From positions 2,368,572-2,432,571 of the forward strand of contig CP030759.1 in the NCBI GenBank assembly GCA_003290465.1: a stretch of 64,000 bases of DNA, in the 5' to 3' direction. The notes beneath the pieces are model-generated. The model did not search any database, was not told where the DNA came from, and saw nothing but the letters and a program-made list of their open reading frames with translations. Source of the stretch: Candidatus Sumerlaea chitinivorans (lineage in GTDB: Bacteria > Sumerlaeota > Sumerlaeia > Sumerlaeales > Sumerlaeaceae). A program made the position numbers and the translations under genes. This document shows, in pieces, positions 37,301-43,952 of the stretch; position 1 is the stretch's first letter, and the number at the start of each line of letters is the position of its first letter.

Positions 37301-37784
37301 CCGTGGCGGTGTAAACCTGCACAAGACCTTTGAGTGCCCGCTCTTCCCGAGGGGCAATCTCCACGATTTCGCGAAACGTCTTCCCCGCCTCTTCGTACGC
37401 CTCCAGCGCCAAGAAGTTTTTTCCTATCTCGAGCTGTTTCTCCACGTACTCGGGATCAATGGGAAGCTCGACCTTCAGGCCGAACTTCTCCACCAGTTCC
37501 TTGAGTGCATCCTCGAGTGGGATCTCACGCGATAGCGCGTAGAGATCCACCAACGTGCCGCCGCTTGCCCCTTTGCACAGGCCGTACATGCATCGGAAGG
37601 TGCGCTTGCCTTTATCTATGATGAGCGTGCGAAAGACCGTCTCTCGGTGAATCGGGCAAAAGCCGCGGATCGTTTCCGCGCTCTCTTGCAATTTGTCTGG
37701 CCGGTAACCAATCAGTTCCAGTAGCTGGCGGATATCCAGCTGACTGTTGACCTCAGCGATAACCTTTTCCGAGTAAGGGCTCAT
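31386..37784 (-). CDS. Giant fusion: CHC2-like zinc finger, TPR superhelix, DnaA AAA+ domain
   Basis: One uninterrupted frame encodes 2132 residues. Residues 1-108 resemble the DnaG-primase CHC2 finger: Cys43 and His46 (GFCPIH), Cys65 and Cys70 (RCMYGLC), then GGTLVDLYAL. Residues 110-1890 are TPR-like helical hairpins, several dozen, Ala/Glu/Leu-rich. Residues 1899-2132 match DnaA domain III: YDFEHFVIGANNNFAYATAL, Walker A VGLGKT (Lys1941), Walker B LLIVDD (Asp1998-1999), the QFLAGKERAQEEFFHIFNAL helices, box VII Arg2048 (LLSRFGAG) and sensor II Arg2097 (NVRELKGAL). The protein stops there: DnaA domain IV, which reads DnaA boxes, is absent. It should bind ATP and may oligomerise or contact DnaA, helicase or single-stranded DNA, but its role is unknown. 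It is far too long and lacks domain IV, so it is not the housekeeping DnaA. Confidence 0.9.
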   Translation of the reverse strand: MSPYSEKVIAEVNSQLDIRQLLELIGYRPDKLQESAETIRGFCPIHRETVFRTLIIDKGKRTFRCMYGLCKGASGGTLVDLYALSREIPLEDALKELVEKFGLKVELPIDPEYVEKQLEIGKNFLALEAYEEAGKTFREIVEIAPREERALKGLVQVYTATGNTEELARIHGELACLYAERGERSAAFEHAEKWAELDPGNAQAHALFGQLLAEQGEVDRALEELMSAADLYEAVGDFAAAVDNYKRVDALKLDVVDVVPHILQAYEQMGQPEQAAVFLSERAQAAIHEADFNRAATSLELAIQCAPEDVGLRVRFAEFAILADAGGNWIPKVFETVEWLIANERREEAGTVLRKILDAVPLTDEAAEKLSALFHDLGMQEEAIGLRVRAARASMEARNWKRAIQELEELLAAAPENLTALELLAEAYQGAGNQGKALATYGKLAEVLAARGDFAHAVRVYDQAQAFAKDPTELRVARAATLEKWGESGNLRARQEAAAEFEALADATVGTKPARAVEFYERAVSHVPPTPELRMKYARALAAVDRIQLATEQARLACEEWLAAGGNEEAEQGVRSVCAVAPEARELHLLLVEVLNQVGRRDQALQELMKLVNVAVERGDAQTTLELLNRALALDAMFIPAIEALAKYYYGQGEQTLYADTLLRLANAYEARQAYGEAIATLERLTALRPDNVAGLERLIQLYERVGNAVKAQASRLELARLHHAQGAYEAEAGVVRSALEKDPENEELLAQLVACEFSRGNAAEACRVARDLAAIQQKRGFLAKAQATLEQALAKSPDDVATNRALFDLLRQMGENSKAVERGQYLVELLQILDRNDEAAEVYSQIVACDPDNAELVLKYVTFLREIGRAEEADERLLALAKQHRAANQLDVAERALLELAERRPNDERVFEELVALYEQQKNFAQFETYAVALARLYQQAGQAKKAVTILRRAAKVLPESVAVLSSLVDAYVSQERPADAVRTLQQIGAIHKQAGRVSEALAAYQRAVEMAPTDPAVRQQYIEQLLAVGEVDAAALQLEALATFLAEDKKYRPALEALNQLIELAPERLSARRLRAEVYEKLGESDKAQEELNQFYLRSLLRQAGTYREQGDWARAAAMLREALNYDQKNVELLRQLIECEAQAGNVEDASRATHHLARLLIAEKRIAEARELLEQGRARDPRNVELTRTLFELLLRESDLPAAIAVGRELAAILLAQKNTKEAVQVFEQVLALSPKDEALAESYAAFLVQAGLTEKAMSLILEQANRALQAQDYERAERRFEWAVTLDPGAAAPVEGLVRIAEQRGDTRLLVELLQRLAAIHTQSGAVDLAELALRRAIAAKPDDAELRRALIDLLKRTNATDKAVVELHGLAELYSRTGQGEQALAAEEEAVALAPDDALARMRMAETLVALGEVERGVEELEAVARLHAKQGQFEEALRVLSECLALMPARLEPRKIRAEIYEQMGDAARADQERRQFEVATALQRADTARSRGDYSAEIKALERALKLEGENATLWRRLIAAQYDAGQSERALATTLSFAKQLMAKQDYEAARTLLESGLGKHPGNLDLLSDLMAVALASGDFEEAKRRGRQRIEMHRERGELPQALAIYDELIEADPLDDSLRDEAIALCLEATDIPAALERLFAKAAAHRQVKQAPKVEAALERILEISPRNARALQELVALHEETGATDKLELRLLELAEAHAEQGELETALATARRLVLTNPENVQGHRLLIRILESLGREADALVERVALVDLLQQLGQLTDAIELARETVALAPMDETAVRALTTVLMASGDREAAWVELEEFAKRLIAAEQKERALAVLDEVINETPLRMSARVQRAELYASLGDQARALEEYRFISANIPQTVAAAGPVQAAVPATPILQIVPEYDFEHFVIGANNNFAYATALAVARAPAQAYNPLFIYSDVGLGKTHLANAIANYILRQNPNVRIIYTNSEDFTAEVVEAIQTNTIAQFRSRYKSVDLLIVDDVQFLAGKERAQEEFFHIFNALFQAKKQIVITSDRPPKDIARLENRLLSRFGAGVIVDIAPPDLETRIAILNREIETANLEVPPEVVTLLAERITSNVRELKGALNQIVAMRSLRGMEITPENVEKVLENLYTR

Positions 37785-37937
37785 TTCCGTGCACTGCGCT
37801 GGATTCGAGTTCGCGCAATGGAATCAAAGGCCAAGGCTACGCAATGTCAATCAGCCATTGCCGTGCACCGGCGAAAAAGCATCCTGCCCGGTGCTGGATG
37901 CGTTTCACTCTTGCGGTCACGCTCCTCCTTCGACGTA

Positions 37938-39815
37938 ATGCGCCCCTTAGTGGAAGCGAATCACCAGCACGAAACCATCGCCAACCCCACTCGCTCGCCG
38001 AGACCATGCTCGGGGCAGGGCGTTTGCGCGTGCCCAAGTCGACAACTGGATCTTTTTGCTCTCATCCAGTGGCTCTTGGTTGTGCTTGCTGCATTCAGTT
38101 TCGCCTTTACCCCGTTGCGGGCATCCCAGGACGAATGGTGGCACCTCAAGGCGGGAAAGTGGATCGTCGAGAACGGCCGCCTGCCCTACTACGACATCTT
38201 TACGTACACAGGCGAGAAGCTCCGCTGGCACAACCACGAGTGGCTGGCGCAGGTGCTCTTTTACAAGATTTACGCGTGGGGTGAAGAACGCGTCATCGGG
38301 GGGCTGAGAGCTCTTATTACCTTTAAAGCCGTCGTCGTAGCGCTGACGTTTGGCCTTGTGGCATTCTTGGCTTGGCGGCGAGCTGGCTCGGCGCACCTTG
38401 CTTTTCTCGTGGCCTTAGTCGCGGCGGACGTGGCGCGCCGCACGATTTACCCGCGCCCGCCGATTCTCTCCTATTTGCTCCTCGCTGTTTTTCTCCTAAT
38501 TCTATACGAATGGCGCGCGGGGCGCTTCCGCCGTCGCTGGCTTTTGCTCCTGCCACCCCTCACCATTCTCTGGGCAAATCTTCACGGCATGGTGCCGTTA
38601 GCAGTGGCTGCAACCGGGGCTTTTGCCGCGGGTGAATTCCTCGAGCTGTGTGCACGCGCCTACGTTGCCCACCGCCGTCACATCCCGCGCGGTGCTCTTC
38701 GTCGCTTCTTACGTCCGCACCTTGGCCGCCTCCGCTTTTTGGCGGGGCTCACCCTCGCGGTTCTCGTTGCAGCGTGCCTGAATCCCTCGGGACCTCACGT
38801 GTTCTTTCTCGGGCGCAAATTCACGGCCGACCCTATTCTTCAGCGCGTCATTGCGGAGATGCTGCCCACCCCCTTCTTGTTTTCGAAGGTTTCGGTCGGC
38901 GCAAGGGAGCAATGGATGTTTGTTCCGCTCTACGTGTCGTTTTGGCTGAGCCTTCTCGCGCTGGCTGTGCTATTAGCGGCACGGCGCGGACGTCTTCGCT
39001 GCGGCGCGGATTACGTGCTTGGGGCGTTCTTCACGTGGCAGGCGGTAGCTCACGTGCGCCTACTCCCACTGTATGCCGTGACCGTCATGCCGATTCTCGC
39101 TACGCTCCTTGCCGACGCGACCCAACACTGGCGGGTCCAACGCCCGTTCACGATGCGCATCGGCCCGGCCATGCTAACAGTCGGCATCTTTCTATGGTAT
39201 GTGTTCGGCGTGGCCGAGCCGCCTCCGCAGACGTTTTTCCGCCGAAACCTCGCGCTTCTCGCTGGAAAAGATAAAGAACCTGCCGACTACCCCGATGCTC
39301 TCTACAAATACATTCTGCGGGTGGGGTTCCCTGACCGCATGTTTAGCGAAATCAATTACTGCGGCTACGCCATCTGGTGGCTAAGCCCCGAGACGCACAA
39401 GTTGTTCACTGACAACCGTTTCGACCTCTTTGGAAGCCGCTACTATATTGAAGAAGCGACCGTCGTGAACGCACTGGAAAGCTCTCAGACGCTTGCGGGG
39501 CGCGGCTGGCGCGAGATTCTGGACGCCTATGGCGTGAATTTTATCGTGATCTCGCGCTCCGCTCCTCTCAATCGCGCTCTCAAGCAAAGCGGCGCGTGGG
39601 ATCACGTCTACTACCACATTCCGCCGTTTGCCTCTCCTTCGAGTGGCTTCAATATCTGGTTGCGTCGCGACCCTCGCTGGGCACCAATAGCCCAACGTGC
39701 TCGCGAAATCTTTCGACAGGAGATGCCTGGATTGCCGGCGCCAGAGGAGCTTGACGCTCTACTTGAGCGCAACAAGGACCTCACTTCTGCGCGTCCGGAA
39801 ATCCAAACCCCTTAA
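37938..39815 (+). CDS. Polytopic membrane protein, GT-C-like
   Basis: The product (625 residues from ATG 37938) has roughly ten TM helices. After the first TM it reads RASQDEWWHLKAGKWIVENGRLPYYDIFTYTG and LRWHNHEWLAQVLFYKI; the DEWWHL-type acidic loop is typical of the GT-C-like membrane proteins of unknown donor found in many bacteria. The C-terminal soluble part (MFSEINYCGYAIWWLSPETHKLFTDNRFDLFG) is also typical of that group. The frame opens at 37818, but the first 40 residues look non-coding and overlap the divergent promoter zone, so 37938 is preferred with moderate confidence. Likely envelope polysaccharide or glycoprotein synthesis. Confidence 0.65.
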   Translation: MRPLVEANHQHETIANPTRSPRPCSGQGVCACPSRQLDLFALIQWLLVVLAAFSFAFTPLRASQDEWWHLKAGKWIVENGRLPYYDIFTYTGEKLRWHNHEWLAQVLFYKIYAWGEERVIGGLRALITFKAVVVALTFGLVAFLAWRRAGSAHLAFLVALVAADVARRTIYPRPPILSYLLLAVFLLILYEWRAGRFRRRWLLLLPPLTILWANLHGMVPLAVAATGAFAAGEFLELCARAYVAHRRHIPRGALRRFLRPHLGRLRFLAGLTLAVLVAACLNPSGPHVFFLGRKFTADPILQRVIAEMLPTPFLFSKVSVGAREQWMFVPLYVSFWLSLLALAVLLAARRGRLRCGADYVLGAFFTWQAVAHVRLLPLYAVTVMPILATLLADATQHWRVQRPFTMRIGPAMLTVGIFLWYVFGVAEPPPQTFFRRNLALLAGKDKEPADYPDALYKYILRVGFPDRMFSEINYCGYAIWWLSPETHKLFTDNRFDLFGSRYYIEEATVVNALESSQTLAGRGWREILDAYGVNFIVISRSAPLNRALKQSGAWDHVYYHIPPFASPSSGFNIWLRRDPRWAPIAQRAREIFRQEMPGLPAPEELDALLERNKDLTSARPEIQTP

Positions 39816-39877
39816 CAACACATGCGGATCGCGAGGCAAGGTAGCTTCGTCATCCGTATTAGACACGTGAGGACTCC

Positions 39878-41206
39878 ATGCCAGAAATTCGTTTGAACAA
39901 ACCGCTTTACGAGGAACCCTCCCAGAGCGGAAGCGCACCTGCGAAACAGCCGCGCGCTCCGAGACCGAATACCTTTGCTCGGTTGGGAGCCATCATCATT
40001 GACGTGCTCCTGCTACACTTTGTCATGCTTTTGGTCATCCGGCTCGTGCCGACGCAAATTGCGGCGCTCGGCTATGCGGCGCCTTGGGTTGGGCTTCTTG
40101 TGGGCTGGCTCTACTTCGGTATCTGCTCGAGCGAGCTAACGCGCGGCCAATCGTTGGGCAAGCTTCTCATGCAGTTGCGCGTCGTGGACGTCACGGGTCC
40201 CGAGCTCTCCATTGCCCGGGCATTCCAGCGGGCGCTCGCTTTGATGTGGCCTCTTCCGCTTGTTGCTCTTTCGAGTTTTGCATTGGAAAAGCTCGATCGA
40301 CCTGATGCATTTACAGCGTGGCCTGTGGTGGCGGTGGCACTCCGCGCTTTGGCGATCGGATGGTACTTAGGGAATGTCTTCTTCAGCGCCCTCGAGCCCT
40401 ACGGCCGCGCGTGGTACGATCGGCTCGCCGGTTCCGTCGTGATCACAACGGACTGCGACCCCGCAGCGTTAGGGGAATTCATGCGTGGCGCCCGCGAGCC
40501 ACTTCCTGCCGAAAAGCTGCGCCGACCCCACATCTTCCTATGGGGAACGCTCGCTGCCTTTACGGTTTTTGTGGTCTTCCTTGGGGTCCAGCAGTATCGC
40601 GACTTTCAGAGTCGTCCTGAGGAAGAACGCGCCCAGCTTCTTGCCCAAAAAGCTGCCCTCTACATCGAAGGGTTTGGCCAACCCGTCCCGTTGGGACCCA
40701 CCCGCGACGAGGATGGCACCGCCCGCGACACACAAACCTCAGGGGCCCACTATCAGTATCGTCGCTACGGCGTCTTCACGGTAGATGAGCTGCGAAAAAA
40801 TCCTAAGATCGAGCGCGCTGCTGAAGCAATCGCCGAAGCAACCGCAAAGGAGATCGAAAAAGCACTCGCGCGCGAGAAGGATTTGCCACCCAACATTCCA
40901 CCCGCGCTGCGGTTTGATGTGGGGTTTGCGATGCAATGCGATCTTTTCTTCGCGTGGGATGCAATCGAGGTCTACCGCGTGAGTCATAAACTGGAGCTCA
41001 CTCCAATCGTCAACCGCGTGCGCAGCAAGACTTCGCCTCAGGCTCAGTCGGCGCCCCAGCCTTCCACTTTGGCATCAGACCGCCCAACAACTTCGGAAGC
41101 TTCCGGCAAAGAGCAAGAGGCGAAGGAGATCTCTCAGACGCAAGCGACAGACCACCCATCTACACCCACAGCCTCAGACAAACCCACGAGCCCACCGGGG
41201 CAATAA
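39878..41206 (+). CDS. RDD-family membrane protein with a long soluble C terminus
   Basis: The 442-residue product has an RDD domain at about residues 30-210: FARLGAIIIDVLLLHFVMLL with the Arg and Asp pair in TM1, RGQSLGKLLMQLRVVDVTG, and a closing TM with WYDRLAGSVVI. A further TM near residue 228 is followed by a soluble region (residues 240-370) containing DVGFAMQCDLFFAWDA and then a Ser/Thr/Pro/Gln-rich tail. RDD proteins are often linked to ion or small-molecule movement across the membrane. The C-terminal region is not one I recognise. The gene follows the GT-C-like gene by 62 bp. Confidence 0.75.
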   Translation: MPEIRLNKPLYEEPSQSGSAPAKQPRAPRPNTFARLGAIIIDVLLLHFVMLLVIRLVPTQIAALGYAAPWVGLLVGWLYFGICSSELTRGQSLGKLLMQLRVVDVTGPELSIARAFQRALALMWPLPLVALSSFALEKLDRPDAFTAWPVVAVALRALAIGWYLGNVFFSALEPYGRAWYDRLAGSVVITTDCDPAALGEFMRGAREPLPAEKLRRPHIFLWGTLAAFTVFVVFLGVQQYRDFQSRPEEERAQLLAQKAALYIEGFGQPVPLGPTRDEDGTARDTQTSGAHYQYRRYGVFTVDELRKNPKIERAAEAIAEATAKEIEKALAREKDLPPNIPPALRFDVGFAMQCDLFFAWDAIEVYRVSHKLELTPIVNRVRSKTSPQAQSAPQPSTLASDRPTTSEASGKEQEAKEISQTQATDHPSTPTASDKPTSPPGQ

Positions 41207-41292
41207 TCGAATGAATCTAAAAACTGAGCAAGTGCGGAAGTTGAGCTTTCAACCAGCCGCTTTCGCGCTTCACCCACCGGCCCTACGAGCTT

Positions 41293-41317
41293 CGAGCAAG
41301 CGCTTTGCGCTTGCTCG
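41293..41317. terminator. Perfect 11-bp hairpin after the RDD gene
   Basis: CGAGCAAGCGC (41293-41303) pairs exactly with GCGCTTGCTCG (41307-41317) around a TTT loop. It sits in the gap between the RDD gene and the EamA gene, both on the plus strand. There is no U-tract, so the hairpin could instead act as a processing or stability element. Confidence 0.5.
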
Positions 41318-41374
41318 CGTGAGAAGCGTAAGTCATTACCATTCAGCTTCAGGCAGCAAACGGTCTCAGGATCC

Positions 41375-42313
41375 ATGGTTGCGATGAGTGCCAAAACGAA
41401 AGGCGGTAGGGTTCGTGGAGTTTTGGCCCTGCTGTGCGCCACGCTTTTCTGGGGAACGTCCGTCGTGGTCGCGCGGGTGGTCCTTCGCGAGACAACCCCG
41501 CGGGTCGTTTCCCTCGTAGGAGCGGTGGCCTGCATGATCACTCTGCTTGTCCCCCTTGCCCTTTTCCGCAGGCACCTCCTGCGCATCGAGCGCCGCGACT
41601 GGTGGCGTTTTGCACTTTTGGGCGCGCTTGGCTTCGCTTTGGGGAGCCTATTCATCAATGTGGCGATCCAGCGCACGAATGCCGCCACCGCTGCCACCTT
41701 GCAGTACCTTTGTCCTGCGATCACCTACGCTTGGGGGTTAGCGCGCCGCAGCGAACGTTTTGACTGGTGGAAAGTGCTGGCGGTCGGCCTCTCGATCGTG
41801 GGATGCACGCTTACGACCGGCGTACTGACCGGTAGCTTTTTGTTCGACCCATGGGGCGTCCTCGCGGGCGTAGCCTCAGCGACCACATTTGCGTTTATCA
41901 CCATTTTTGGCAAAACCTTTGCGCCCCGTTACAATCCACTCGCTTATAGTGGCTACGTGTTTCTGGCCATGTCCGTGGCTCTGGCGAGCATCACGCCCCT
42001 GCGCGATCTTGTGGCGCTCACGGAATCACCAAAACTTTTCGCACTCGTAGTCGCCAATTCAGTGTTCTTCGGCGCGGTGCCGACCGTCCTCTATTTCGAG
42101 TCTCTCAAATGGATCAGCGCCACGGCCGTGACGATTGTGCTCTCGTTCGAGATTGTGGTGGTCTCGGTGCTCGGATGGCTTTATCTGGGCGAGCATCTAA
42201 GCATTGCGCAAATGATCGGCGCCGTGATGGTCATCAGCGCCGTCATTCTGATCGAGCGCTCAGCAGAGGAGTCCAATGCCAGCTCATCCCACGATCCGGT
42301 TGCCACGGCTTAG
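41375..42313 (+). CDS. EamA-family (DMT superfamily) transporter
   Basis: The 312-residue product has ten TM helices in two EamA halves: CATLFWGTSVVVARVVL at the start and ATAVTIVLSFEIVVVSVLGWLYLGEHLS near the end are signature stretches. DMT proteins of this type export amino acids, nucleosides or other metabolites. ATGs at 41375 and 41384 are both possible starts. Its TAG at 42311 overlaps the TAA of the opposing DUF547 gene by two bases, so the two 3' ends share sequence. Substrate unknown. Confidence 0.88.
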   Translation: MVAMSAKTKGGRVRGVLALLCATLFWGTSVVVARVVLRETTPRVVSLVGAVACMITLLVPLALFRRHLLRIERRDWWRFALLGALGFALGSLFINVAIQRTNAATAATLQYLCPAITYAWGLARRSERFDWWKVLAVGLSIVGCTLTTGVLTGSFLFDPWGVLAGVASATTFAFITIFGKTFAPRYNPLAYSGYVFLAMSVALASITPLRDLVALTESPKLFALVVANSVFFGAVPTVLYFESLKWISATAVTIVLSFEIVVVSVLGWLYLGEHLSIAQMIGAVMVISAVILIERSAEESNASSSHDPVATA

Positions 42314-43182
42314 TCGTTCAAGCTCCAATCGGTTGGGGTGAACACCAGCCGTGGATGGCGCTCATAGATGAATCGCCGCTCAACGCTTCCAAAGCGTTGC
42401 GCAAGGAAATACACCAAAGCCCTTTCGGGCAAAGGATAACTACTCAGCTCAGCCGGATACGTCTGCGGCACTGCGGCAAAGTCGTCGAGGTACTCGCGTA
42501 AGTAATCCACAACCCGCAGCTCATTTGCGTCCTGATCAAGTTTCACCCGACGCGGGTCGTAACAGAACCGATTGGCTGCCGAGTCCAACTGCTCTTCCAG
42601 ATTGGTTGGTTGATAGAAACGTTGCGCGAGAAGCGGCCCACCCCTTGCCGCCGGACAGATCGCGAACCACACGCGCGGATCGTGAAACCCCGCCAACTTT
42701 CTTTCTATTTCTTCCAAAGTCACGTCCCGCCCTGCCAATCCATGCGGCAAACTCTTCCAATCAGGAATGGCGCGAATCGAATTCGAGGGATATTCGCTGG
42801 TCGCATGCCCTGAGATCGGGTAACGGCTCGCCACCGTCTCAAGCACGAAGGCATTGTAAGTATTGATCCAGAACGCTTTGCGGTCTGCCTCGAATGAGGA
42901 GGAAAGATAGGACAGCGGAACGTGCGCAAGGCCCTTGAGATAATTCTTCCACGTTCCGCTATTGCGCAGCGCTGCGTAGCGGACGCGCGAATCCACAACC
43001 TCGCGCATTCCTTCAAAATGGCGTTCCACCACAACGTAACTCTGAAGAATCTCGTTGAAGGGTCGGTGGGGTATTTCGAGGGGTCCCGGCACCCCATAGC
43101 ATGTTCCCACGAAGGCACCCAGCAGAAGGAGCCACAGAAATCCTTCCCTGCCCACAAACACTCTACCTGTTTTCATTCGCAA
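42310..43182 (-). CDS. Secreted DUF547 protein
   Basis: The 290-residue product has a signal peptide (FLWLLLLGAFVGTCYG) and the DUF547 core: RKAFWINTYNAFVLETVASRYP, TLEEIERKLAGFHDPRVWFAICPAARGGPLLAQ and LDSAANRFCYDP. In most members the Cys-containing ALNCASxSCPPL motif is present; here it reads AICPAARGGPL, retaining a single Cys. The family may be papain-like, but no activity is established. It is convergent with the EamA gene and lies just downstream of the [2Fe-2S] gene on the same strand (1 bp between). Confidence 0.85.
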   Translation of the reverse strand: MRMKTGRVFVGREGFLWLLLLGAFVGTCYGVPGPLEIPHRPFNEILQSYVVVERHFEGMREVVDSRVRYAALRNSGTWKNYLKGLAHVPLSYLSSSFEADRKAFWINTYNAFVLETVASRYPISGHATSEYPSNSIRAIPDWKSLPHGLAGRDVTLEEIERKLAGFHDPRVWFAICPAARGGPLLAQRFYQPTNLEEQLDSAANRFCYDPRRVKLDQDANELRVVDYLREYLDDFAAVPQTYPAELSSYPLPERALVYFLAQRFGSVERRFIYERHPRLVFTPTDWSLND

Positions 43183-43731
43183 CTATGAGCCCTGAGCACC
43201 ATGGAGTTCACGGTACGCCAATCGCACGGCTTCCACGATCTTATTGTAGCCCGTGCACCGGCAAATGTTGCCTTCAAGCGCCGTGACGATTTCGTCTTCA
43301 GATGCTTCGGGCCTCGACTCAAGGAAGTATTTGGCCGCCATGATCAGTCCGGGCGTGCAATAGCCACATTGCACCGCGCCGGTCTCGACAAACTTCTCCT
43401 GCACGACGTCGAGCTTGCCGTCCTTGGCAAGCCCTTCGATCGTCACCACCTCTCGCCCCTGCACCTGACCAATCATAACAAGGCACGAGTTGACCGCTTT
43501 GCCGTCGAGAAGCACCGTGCAGCTTCCGCACTCGCCCTCCAGACACGCACCCTTGGTTCCCGTGAGCCCCAGCTCCATGCGCAAAACTTCAAGCAAAGTG
43601 GTTTCGGGTTCGACCTCGACCTCGACTGGCTGGCCGTTGACGGTAAAAGCAATCCGCCACTTCCCCTTCTCTTCGACTGGCTCAGGGGCAACTGCGGCTT
43701 TGGTCTTGGGTGGACTCTGAAGTATCGTCAT
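43183..43731 (-). CDS. [2Fe-2S] subunit of a molybdenum hydroxylase (CoxS/XdhC-type small subunit), orphan
   Basis: The 182-residue product is the two-cluster small subunit of xanthine/CO/aldehyde dehydrogenase-type enzymes. The N-terminal plant-type ferredoxin cluster is GACLEGECGSCTVLLDG with a fourth Cys in NSCLVMI, and the C-terminal cluster is QCGYCTPG plus NICRCTGY. It carries electrons from a molybdopterin catalytic subunit to FAD or another acceptor. The ATG at 43731 follows GGAAGGAG. No molybdopterin (CoxL) or FAD (CoxM) subunit gene lies in the window: downstream is DUF547 and upstream is a divergent PpiC gene. An electron-transfer partner elsewhere must be assumed. Confidence 0.9.
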   Translation of the reverse strand: MTILQSPPKTKAAVAPEPVEEKGKWRIAFTVNGQPVEVEVEPETTLLEVLRMELGLTGTKGACLEGECGSCTVLLDGKAVNSCLVMIGQVQGREVVTIEGLAKDGKLDVVQEKFVETGAVQCGYCTPGLIMAAKYFLESRPEASEDEIVTALEGNICRCTGYNKIVEAVRLAYRELHGAQGS

Positions 43732-43952
43732 CGTTGTACGCTCCTTCCGGTGGGGCAACTCTGCGGCCAGCGCTCTGTCCCCGTTGGCGCCTACCCCACC
43801 TTCGGCTTTCTAATGTTTTTTCTATTTCCAAAGCGCCTTTTCATGCAACTAAAAAGGATTTGCGATCCCGTCACGCTTTTGCCTTGCTCGACGTTGGCGA
43901 GCAAAGCAATGCTAAGCACGAATCAGAAGTGTACGAAACTGAGGTCCGGACC

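Noticed and set aside
37785-37937. Replication origin next to the giant DnaA-domain gene
   Set aside because: No cluster of DnaA boxes or AT-rich unwinding element was noticed in the upstream gap, and no dnaN, gyrB or recF neighbour is present, so an origin is not supported.
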